From the NCBI GenBank assembly GCA_963691705.1, contig OY829537.1, positions 78,637,352 to 78,701,351 of the forward strand: a stretch of 64,000 nt of DNA, written 5' to 3'. The notes beneath the pieces are model-generated. The model searched no databases. It had not been told where the DNA came from and was given only the letters and a program-made list of their open reading frames with translations. Position 1 is the stretch's first letter. Each line of letters begins with the position of its first letter. This document shows positions 28,506 through 38,600 of this stretch, in pieces. The stretch comes from Viola odorata (Eukaryota > Streptophyta > Magnoliopsida > Malpighiales > Violaceae). A program made the position numbers and the translations under genes.

Positions 28506-30683
28506 ATGTCTTCAACCGTCGAAAACCCTATAGATCCCGAAGCTAAGAGAGCTCGTAGTATTTTCAATTGTAATGAAGTTTTAAGGGTCGAATTAGAGGA
28601 GAATGGTATTACTTTTCCCACGGGCTATCGCCCTTTGGTCTCTCTGAAAGATACCCGTCTGCCTGACGCCATGTGGGGAACCTTCCGGTTGGTTTATTTC
28701 AAGATGTTCACTTACGGGTTTCGTTTCCCACTCCACACTTCTCTGTTAAAATTGCTAGATCAGTATGACCTTAATCCGGTCCAGATTACTCCACCCTCTT
28801 GGTGCGGTATTTATGCTTTCCTTCGTTCGTGCAAGATGAAGCGTATATTCGCCCCATCGCTTGATCTATTCCGCACGTTCTTTGTTTTGAATAGCCACAA
28901 CTGTCTGGTAGATATTACTCCTAGGTGGGACGATGTCATTGTGCAACTGTTCTGGCGAAACTTTCAAGGTTTTGAAGAAAATGTAGACGACTGGAAGTCT
29001 GGGTTTTTCACCCTCCGTTTGCCGTCACGACTCTGGCGCGGGGGTTTCAATCGAAGAATCCATGGCGGCGTTTGGAAAAAACCGGACACGTTGTCAAGCC
29101 AGGACGTTTCCAACGTTAGTGCCTTGTTAGAGATAGAAGGGTCTTTCCGCATCCGGGAGTTTGCTCGGTTCAGGCCTTTGCCAGAGTGCGTCGTGGGTGA
29201 GTTCCCTTTTTTTCGCTTTATCGCTTCAAATTTCTTACTTTGATAACATGCTTTGTTGGCAGGTAACGCTGAGAGTAGTTCCTCTGGGGAAGGTGACGCC
29301 CCCTTGAACGTAATACCTCTCCGGTCGCTGCCCTCTTCTCCTCCACCCGAGAATTCTCATCGTCCACCTATTCCGCCTAGGAGGAGAAGGAATAAAACCA
29401 TCGCTACTCCCAGGACCTCTGCTCAACGTTCTCGTTTTCTTGAAGACTGGCTTCCTCCTTGTGGCAAGAGAATAGCTCAAAGCGATCTTGTGCCTGAGAA
29501 AATTGACAGTGATAGCGAGAGCATGGACCCCGGTCCCGAGTTACGTCATGCTACTCTTGCTCAACGGATGAAACTCAGGTCGAGGAGGAACGATAATGTA
29601 GCAGAATCCACTGAGGACTATAGCGAAGAGATTGCAAGAGAGACGGAATGTCTCGTAAAGAGGGTTCGCAAAGAGAGGACCGACCCGCCGGTTTCTCCTT
29701 CAAAGGAAGCTAACGTGGTCCCCCCTAAGGAAGTCAACGCTTCTCATGTCGCGAGCACTTCACAAGTGGCCGTGGTCTCTTCTTTGTCATCGGACCCTCC
29801 TACCTCCCCGATAGGTTCCTTTATCCCAGAAGTTTCGTTACTAGTTTCAGAGTCAAGTGCTCCTCCTAATTCTTCTCCACGGAATCCCCACCCTTTATTC
29901 CTATCTTCGATTTTGGGCATTGGCGATTCCGCAAAAAGTTGTTCCCCTCCTTATATCGCCAACCTCTCTCCTCAGAGTCCTCAAGGCCCTACTGGATATC
30001 AGCTGGATTTGTCCCCTTTTGGAACCGACGGGCTCCGCGCCTTGGGGATATCGGATCCGTTATCGCGGGAAGAGCCTGTGGGTCCAATAGTGGGCCAGAT
30101 GTTTACTTCCTCCAAGGACAAGGAGGAGTTTTTACGGCATGCCCCCGAGACACGACAATCACATATTATGAATGACATGCTGGCTAGCTTTCGGAAACTT
30201 CATTACTTCCTTGAAGATCAGCGTAACAAAACTCGGCCCTCTTCCGATCTGCAGGAACAGTTAGACGCGGCTCAGGCAAAGGTGAAAGAGCTATCGCAGT
30301 TGCAAGAGCGAACCCAGGCAGAGTTAGCTGATTGTCGTGCGGAGCTATCACGAGAAAAGTCAAAGGGGAAGGCGAAAACAGAGCTACTGGAGGCGGAACT
30401 GGTGGTGGCTGATAAAAAGAACATCTTCCTTCGCGAAGAGTTATCATCTCGCGATGCTGATTTGGCCAAAGTTCCTTCGAGGATAACCTGGTGGAAGAAT
30501 AAGACTATCGAGGTCTGTATCGCAGGATTTATGGATCTCCATATCCGCGGGGCCGTCAGTTCATCCTTGCTGGCCGATTATGCTTCCCAAAAGATAAAAG
30601 ATCTTGGCGAAAGCGAAAAGGATTTTCCTTCTTCTGGGGGGAAGCAAGGGGACGATCACGGCGAGGCACATGATGACTCTTGA
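28506..30683 (+). CDS. Antisense gene iii of element B, two exons, predicted 703 aa, Transposase_28-like
   Basis: Exon 1 28506-29196, intron 29197-29262 (GTGAGT to TTGGCAG, 66 bases), exon 2 29263-30683. Joining keeps the frame (phase 1) and gives 2112 bases, 704 codons including stop; without splicing the frame closes at 29243. The N-terminus holds FKMFTYGFRFPLHTSLLKLL, PPSWCGIYAFLRSC and SLDLFRTFFVL, the pattern of the plant family called putative gypsy-type transposon (Transposase_28-like; family call from memory). Then a Ser/Pro-rich and basic linker (RRRRNKTIATPR), FRKLHYFLEDQRNK, a long coiled coil (30250-30460) and ITWWKNKTIEVCIAGFMDLH. It is paralogous to gene iv. No DDE triad recognised; function unknown. 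Confidence 0.72.
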
Positions 30684-31291
30684 AGGATCCATTAAAGGGC
30701 CTTATTATTTGCTTTTCCTGTCTTGTAATAATTCCATATCGCTCAGCGATATCAGTACATTGTCGTTTAGGCGATATCTTGTTTATTTCGCTTTCTCGCG
30801 TTGTCTTGAGGGCTGCCTTTTAATTAATGTCGTCTTTCGCCGCTTCCTTTCTTGTAATATCGCCTTTGTTTTTCAGAAAGTCACGCCTGCTTTTCAGAGC
30901 ATTTATTGCTCGCGACCCTTCCGTCAGTGCACGGGAAAAGTCATGATGGTCTAGGCACACGTGTCCGTTTCTTCTGCCTCTTAACCTTTGTTTAAAACTT
31001 TTGACAAAATCGAAACATTTGTTGCGCTTCTCTAGAGTTGCACTCATTGCTTGGGTCTCATCCCTCATTCCGTTCCAACACAACGACTGTAGCATTTGCC
31101 GTTTCCTTTAATTACTAGGGTTATAAACCGTCTTTATTTCTTCCCTTTTCTTTTTCACTCTCCTTTCTGGTATTATTTCCCCGCCGTCTTGTTCTTCTTA
31201 CCTCTACTCAGGCTTTCGAAGTTCTTTCCTCTTAAAGGTACTTTCTTCTACTTTCCTTCATCTTCTCGATTTCTGTTTCTTTGTTTCTGTC
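30684..31291. other. Intergenic region between genes iii and iv, with promoter-like motifs
   Basis: GCGATATC words near 30745-30780, as in the LTR. CACGTG at 30958-30963 and TATAAA at 31122-31127, about 165 bases before the gene iv ATG, form a likely promoter. No ORF is supported. Confidence 0.5.
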
Positions 31292-33625
31292 ATGGCAAAG
31301 ACTCGCCGTTCTGAGTCAAAATCTATAGATGAGAAGAAAATAGATACCACAGTTAGTGTGATTACTACCGAGGCCATTCTTCGGGAGCACTTGGCCACTC
31401 ACGGTGCCGTTATTCCTGATGGCTACCAAGCCATAGCCGCCCCTGGGTCAGTACGTTTGAACAGCGTTCTGGCCGGCAACCGTAGGGTCTTATACGCCCA
31501 GATGTTTCGCTATGGTTTCCGGCTCCCTATCGATTCTTTCGTCAAAGATTTGCTTATTGCTGGCAATTTTAATCCTGCCCAGTTAGCCCCAAATGCATAT
31601 TGCTGTGTTTATGCCTTCTTGGAACTTTGTAGATATAAGGGGATTACTTCCCCTTCTCTTTTGTTGCTTAGATCCCTTTTCAAATTGATGAAGTGTCGGG
31701 GTGTGATAACAATATCGCCCCACTTTGACGATGATTCTCTCAAGTCTTTTACTTGGAAATTGCTCCATATCGAGTCTTCTGTCGAGGCTTGGAAAAAGGA
31801 GTTCTTTCTGGTGGATCTTCCTGACGCTCCTGGTCCCGAGTGGCGCTCTGGGTTTAACCAGGACGTTCAAGATGGCGTTTGGAGTCGGCCAGAGACACTT
31901 CCCGCTCGTGAACAAGGATGGTTGGACACCTTACTCCAACTGGAGATTAGCGTTCACATTCGACTTACGGCCTGTAGAACGGCCATTCAAGATTGTGTTA
32001 GGCGTGAGTATCGCGTTACTCTTTTTCCTTTCCTTGCTAATACTAACGCTGACATCGTTTTGCGATTTGCAGCAATGGATCCTGCTTACAGACCAGAGAG
32101 TGTAAGAAGGCGTTTAAAGAGAGCTCGGGACAGGGAAGACAGGGAGAGAGCTGCTTCGGAAGCCACTGATACTCCTTATGAGTTACTGGCTACTTCTGCA
32201 AATCTCGCTCAAGTATCCTCCTCTTCTGTGGGTGAAGGGAATATTGACATTCCTGAAGGTGTGCCATCGTGACCGTTGCTGCTCCTTCGTCTTCTCAGGC
32301 CCCTAAAGCCATTGCCAGAGGAAAAAGGAAGAAAAGAACGCGAAGTATCGCCACTCTTACTCCTTCTCCCGACGCTGCGGGTTCTTCGGAGGCACCTCCT
32401 CCTTCCAACACTGCTACCGTAAGCATGTTTTTAATCGCGATGTGTTACACATCGATATTCATCGCTATCTGATTCATCTTTCTTTCCTTTGTAGGAAACT
32501 GTTGTAGTTGCCGCTCCCCTTCCGTCAGGCGATATGGATCTGACCTATGTGCTGACGGGCGCCTCCAAGAGGGCCCGTATAGAGGGCGAGGGTGAGAACA
32601 TATCCTCTTCTAACGTCGCGAGGGAGGGCGACCCTGTCACTGCTCTTGATTCTGCCACGGTTCCTCCACGTGGACATTCTACAGAAGTTTTGGGGAATCT
32701 GGGTGGTGCTGACCCCTGTGGCTCTTCGCCCAATTCCTTTGGTGGGCCTATCCATTCATTTATCTCTCATTTAGGCTATCAGGACGTCCTGCAGGATTTC
32801 GCGGGCGATCAGCCTCATGGTGCTTTCCAGGCTCCGGGCAGTTCTTCCTCACAGGTCCGCGCCCCCGCCCCCCTGGCTTTCACTCCTTCAAGCGTTCCTT
32901 GGCAGCAACACTATGGTGAAGGCGGAAGCACTTTTAATTTTGCGGCAGATCTTTGCCCGCTAAATGGGGTTGGCGAAGTGACCCATCAAGTTGAATTATT
33001 CGATTTCCGTACTCGTGGCTCAGCAGCCATCGGTGGCGATGGTTCAGTTGAGGTTTCTGCCCTGCTGGCTTCTCAAATTCTAGTGTCATCTGCGGAACGG
33101 GAGGCCTTTCTTTCTCTGACTGATGAAGACAAGGCGACCTTCTTTCGCACTGGCTTCTTCTCCAGTATGATGAAATTCCATTATTGGGCTGAGGAGGTGA
33201 AGCATCGACTTGCTACCCTTCGTTCCGTCTCAGCGGAGCTATCCCAGGAGCGGAATGATAAGAACAAGGTGCTGGAGAAGCGTTCCAGAATTTTACTAGA
33301 TCATCAGGATCTACAAAATCGGCATTCCGCGCTGGAAAAAGCTTTGACAGAGGAACAGGCCAAAGTGGCTGCCTTGGAAAATGAGAAGTCAGCCTTGGAG
33401 AAGGAGAAAGGGATTTTGGCGGAAGAGTCAGCCGATATGAGCTGGTGGCATGCCGAACAGACTACCAGTGTTCTGGTTAAGTGTTTCGAGGAAATCCACG
33501 GGGTAGATGCCTACAAGGGCGAAAGGGTTGCGAAAGCCTTTCTACAGAAATCTGCCTATATCCAGGAGGCAGGCTATCGCCAAGCCAAAGCCGCGGGTTG
33601 GAAACGGAGAATCCCCGAGAGCTGA
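31292..33625 (+). pseudogene. Antisense gene iv of element B, three exons, one-base deletion
   Basis: Exons 31292-32003, 32073-32418, 32495-33625; introns 32004-32072 (GTGAGT to TTTGCAG) and 32419-32494 (GTAAGC to TTTGTAG). The exon sum is 2189 bases, one short of 730 codons. The lost base is near 32266, where A reads CCCCTTGTGACC and B reads CCATCGTGACC; the frame closes at 32270-32272. Intron 1 is 69 bases with no stop, so unspliced RNA is also open there. Domains as in gene iii: YAQMFRYGFRLPIDSFVKDL, a basic exon 2 (RGKRKKRTRS), FHYWAEEVKHRL, a coiled coil (33230-33430), SWWHAEQTTSVLVKCFEE. Intron 1 sits at the same place and phase as in gene iii, so the two are old duplicates. Confidence 0.7.
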
Positions 33626-34724
33626 TATGTCCTGGCACTCTGCCGTTCCTTCTAGCAATAAGCATCGCCTAGTTTTTGTCTTTTATGCCTACGGCATGAT
33701 CATTTTGAACACTGGATCTTTGTAAATCCTTGAGATGCCTTTTAGTATATCTAAGCAATCTCTTATCACTGTTCTTCCTTTGTATTTGTCTCCTCACGAG
33801 ACTTCTTTTATCACTGGGGTCGATCTATCCTCACAGTATGCTTACTTTGTCGAACAAACCCTTAGTATTTCCGCCAAAAGGACTGAGGTCTATATCGGGT
33901 AGGCCTTTCGATAAGCTTATCGGTGTCATGACCACAACTCCTTCCGCTGTTCGAGAGTATTCTGCACATTTCTAATTGTAGATCATCAGTAACAAAACGA
34001 GTTTTGAGAGAGAGTGATTTACCCGTAGGAGCCTTTCCGCTGCCGTCACAGGGCTTTATCACGGAACCCGTTTCGAATCGCATTTCCCCTCAGTTCTATA
34101 CTTCGCCAGGGATACTCATCCGGTTACTAACTGGAATTACGCGATTCTCCACGTTTCCCTTATCTCTCGATCGGCCTCAAAAGTGCCTCATCTCATGAGC
34201 AGTCGGATCAAGACTCTCACAAGGCTAGGAATTTTCACTTTTAGGCGTTGACCTCTTGTTTAGAACCGTGTCCTTTCTTAATGGTTTAGCTATACTAGCC
34301 CGACCGTTAAGATAGGATTCTTGTTTCTAAACAGAGTTTCTATTTCTTTGGGACGCGTCTTGTCTTGATGTACCGTCTCCACGAGAACGGCCAGCACAAG
34401 AAAAGAACTTTTCACTCCCAAAGATTCCGGGCGGTGCCCTCACTTAGTGAGCCATCTGATCAAGATCGGTCATCACAAGGATAGGACTTTTCACCCCCGG
34501 GAGCGTCAAGGATTGTTCGATCCGACGCTAATCAAGGATACACTGGGTCGTGCCCTCACTTAGTGGGCCATCTGATCAAGACCGACCATCACAAGGATAG
34601 GACTTTTCACTCCCAGGGTATCCCCCTTTTTATCTGCACAAAAGCAACCACAAACCCACGAAAACTCTCATATCGAGCGTTAGCCACGGTTAGGGTTGTC
34701 ATAATCCAAATAGTGCAGATAAAA
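33626..34724. other. Noncoding region between gene iv and integrase (B)
   Basis: Counterpart of 8319-9420 in A. The 3' ends of the antisense and sense genes converge here. Contains tandem repeats (34429-34620) with weaker units from about 34200. No supported ORF. Confidence 0.6.
34429..34620. repeat. Tandem repeat, about 117-base unit (B)
   Basis: Two units with GTGCCCTCACTTAGTG, GCCATCTGATCAAGA and CACAAGGATAGGACTTTT, as in A. Confidence 0.75.
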
Positions 34725-35684
34725 TTAAACTCTAGAGTAATAGAATTTCAAACGAGCGATATTCCAAGAGTTGGATAGGGGTGTACCGTCAAGTGTCTCT
34801 AGGCGATAGGCTCCTCTCCCCACAACGTGGGTGACGCGATATGGTCCTTCCCAGTTAGGGCTAAGTTTCCCCATTCGCTGTCCAGCCGCTCGCCGGTCTC
34901 GGAGCACCAGGTCACCAATTTTCAGCAATCGCTCTTTCACATGCTTGTTATGATATCGGGCCATTTTTCGTTTATAATACTGCGTTTTCAGAAGGACTTC
35001 TTCTCGAACCTCTGGTAACGCGTCCAGGTTAGCACGTAACCGTTCCTCATTTAGTTCCTCACGAAAGTGAGCCACCCGTAAGCTCATGGCCCCGATTTCC
35101 ACTGGCGTTACGGCTTCAGTTCCGAAAGCCAACGCGAAAGGCGTTTCTCCAGTGCTAGTTTTCACAGTCATGCGGTATGCCCACATCACATATGGCAGCT
35201 CGTCAGCCCACTTCTTTTTAGACCCCTCCAGGTTTTTCTTGATACCACTGAGGATGCTCCTATTAGTTACTTCCGCCTGTCCGTTGGTTTGTGGGTGAGC
35301 CACGGAAGAAAATCGCTGCTCAATCCCAAATTCCGAGCATTGGTCTTTAAAGAATTGGCTAGTAAACTGGGTCCCGTTATCGCTGACAAGGATACGAGGC
35401 ACCCCGAATCTCATGATGACTTGGTGTTTGAAAAAGCGCCATGTTTTTTCTGCCGTGATTGTGGCAACCGCTTCAGCTTCCGCCCACTTTGTAAAATAGT
35501 CCACAGCCACTATTACAAATTTCAGTTGGGATCTCGCCTTTGGAAATGGACCCAGGATATCAATCCCCCATTTGGCGAAAGGGCAAGGGGCGATGATTTC
35601 AGATATTTCAGTGGCTGGACGTCGAGGAATTTTGGCGAATTCCTGACACTTGGGACAAGTTTGCACGTAATTGTGGCAATCCCT
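34725..35684 (-). pseudogene. pol: pol of element B: integrase after the single stop
   Basis: Continues the gag-pol frame immediately after TGA 35685-35687. Zinc-domain Cys (CPKCQEF), catalytic Asp in GIDILGPFPKARSQ, Asp in VSDNGTQFTSQFF, Glu in NGQAEVTNRS, then LSPNWEGPYRVTHVV. All three acidic residues are present. It ends TAG/TAA-flanked near 34725, where A also ends. Only the stop separates it from RT; element A has CGA at that codon. Confidence 0.88.
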
Positions 35685-38600
35685 TCATTTGGTGGGCCAG
35701 TAGAATCCTGATCTGAAAACTTGTGCCGCCATGGTGCCGCCCGACATGTGCATTCCGCATATCCCTTCATGGATTTCACGCAGGGTGTGAAGACCCTCTT
35801 GTTCAGTTATACATTTGGCGGCGGGGTGAGAAAAACATCTCCGAATAAGCTCCCCGTCATAGTACGTGCAGCGAGCAGCCTGTTTCAACACTTTCATCTT
35901 TTCAGCGTTACCTTCAGGTAGCTCTTCGTGCTTTAAGTACTTTATTACTGGAATTCGCCAATCATTCTCAAGCTCATTCACACATAAGGAGGCTTGTTCC
36001 TCCATGAAGGACGGCACCGATAGCTCACGATAATACACACCCTTTGGTATCGATGCCTCCGGATTTGCGGCCAGCTTGGCAAGGTAATCGGCTTCAGCAT
36101 TTTCCTCTCTAGGAACGTGCTCGAAGCTGATTTGCATGCCCTCTTTCTTTATCTCCGTTAACTCTCGCGTTACCTTAGCGAGGTACTGCACCATGATAGG
36201 TTCTCGGGCCTGAGAGTGTCCTGAGACCTGGTCAATTATTAATTTGGAATCCCCACAAATCTTCAGACGCAGGTCTCCTGTCTGGCCAGTATCGCGCCTC
36301 CCTTTAGAAGAAAACTCTCGCCCTATTCTGAGTCCAGCTAGCAACGCCTCATATTCGGCTGCGTTATTGGACAAAGGCTGTAAAATTCGGATAGCATACC
36401 GTATACGCATATCGTGCGGCCCGTTTATGAAGATCCCGGCCCCCGCCAATTCTTGGTTTTTGGCTCCGTCCACATGAACGATCCAAAGGTCCGTATATGT
36501 TTCAGGGAATGGGAGATCCATATCGTTCCATTCCGCTTCAGGTACACCACTTAGAGGGTCCTCCGTGAAGGTACATTCTGCTATGAAGTCAGCTAGGACC
36601 TGGGCCTTTACGGATGGTCGAGACCGGTATCTTAAGCCATACTGCTCGAGTTCTAGGGCCCAGATCAGCATTCTGCCTGAAGATTCAGGCTTTCGAAATA
36701 TCCTTTTCAAGGGCTGGTCTGTGAGCACAATGATAGGATAAGACTGGAAGTATCGGTCCATCTTACGAGCGGCCTGTATGAGGGCGAACGCTATTTTTTC
36801 AATGCGGGCGTATCGCAATTCCGCGTCCTTTAAGACGTGACTCACAAAATACACAGGGCGATGAGAGTAGTTATCGTCTCGTACGAGGACGGCACTGACC
36901 ACTTCGTCTGCTGCGCCCAAGTACAAGTATAAGGTATCGCCTACCTCGGGCCTTGTCAATAATAAGTCAGAAGATAAATATTCTTTCAGGTCCATGAACG
37001 CTTGTTCACATTCTGGGGTCCACCCAAACGTGGCTTTCTGGCGTATGACTTTAAAGAAGGGGAGGCACTTTTCTCCTTGCTTGGAGATGAACCGTCCTAG
37101 GGCGATGACGCGCCCCGCCAGTCTTTGTACTTCCTTAACGATTCTTGGCGATATCATATCATGTATGGCTTTAACCTTGGAAGGATTAGGCTGAATACCT
37201 TTCAGGCTAACCACGTAGCCCAAGAACTTACCCGTCTGAAATGCAAACATGCACTTTCGGGGGTTTAGCTTCATGCGATATTTTGTCATCACATCCAGAA
37301 CTTCCTTGAGATCCCGTAGGTGATTCTGAAAGTTATCGCTCTTCACCAGTATGTCATCAACGTATGCTTCCACGTTTCTCCCTACTTGTTCCTCAAAAAT
37401 TTTATTGGCCAATCGTTGGAACGTGGCTCCCGCGTTCTTCAGCCCAAATGGCATCACTGTATAACAATATGTGGCCTTAAGAGTAAGGAAAGCAGTCTTT
37501 TCCTCATCCTCCAGAGCCATAGGGATTTGATGATATCCGGAGTTGGCGTCCAACGAGGTTAGATACGCATACCCGGCAGTTTGGTCAACCAACTGATCTA
37601 TGCGAGGGAGCGGGTAGCAATCCTTAGGACAAGCATCGTTCAAATCGGTGAAGTCAATACACATACGCCAATCTCCATTGGGCTTAGGAACAAGAACCGG
37701 GTTGGCTAACCAAGTGGGATACTGTACTTCGCGAATAAAACCCACGTTAAGGAGCTTGGCAACTTCCTTTTCTACGGCAGACGCCTTTTCAGTAGAGAAC
37801 GCCCGTCGTTTCTGTTGGACTGGCCTAGCGTTAGGGTCAACGTTAAGCCTATGCTCAGCTATTTCTCGCGATATACCTGGCATATCGGCGTGTTTCCATG
37901 CGAAATTTCCTTGGCATTTGTTTAACAGCCATGCCAGTTGAAGATTTTCCGCCGGGCTTAGCTTTTCGCTCACCAGGAATCCAGTCTCCTCTTTGCCTAT
38001 CACCGGCACAGATATCATCTTGTCGAGGGGCTGAGCGCGCTTTTCATCACCCTGCTCATAAGGGTCAGCCGCTACACACACATACTTATCACAACTCTTC
38101 TGAGTCATGAGCGAATAGCATTCCGCGGCTAGTTTCTGATCGCCTTTTATCGACACCACTCCATCCCAGGAAGGGTATTTCATCTTTAAATGTTTTTGTG
38201 ATATCGCCACTCCGAAGCGGTTGAGGAAAGGCCGTCCGAGTATGACGTTATAAGGCAGATTCAAGTCCACAACAAGGAACAAAAGATTCTCTGATCGTTT
38301 GAAGGTGTCTTCTCGGAAATATACGGGTAAGGTGATTATCCCCGTGACCGGGATAGGAGTCCCATCCACCCCTACTATGGGTCTCTTACTAGGCGTTAGC
38401 TCATTAGTGGGGCGTTTCAGGAGATTGTAAGCTTCCAGCGAAAAGAGGTTGACAGCACTCCCGTTGTCAACAAGAGTCCTTCTTATCCCATGGCTAGCAA
38501 TAATAGGTGTGACTACCAGGGCGTCATTGTGAGGGTAGATAACGCCTTTCTCGTCCTCTTCTGAAAATGATAAGATCATGCGATCAAGTACGCCTATCGC

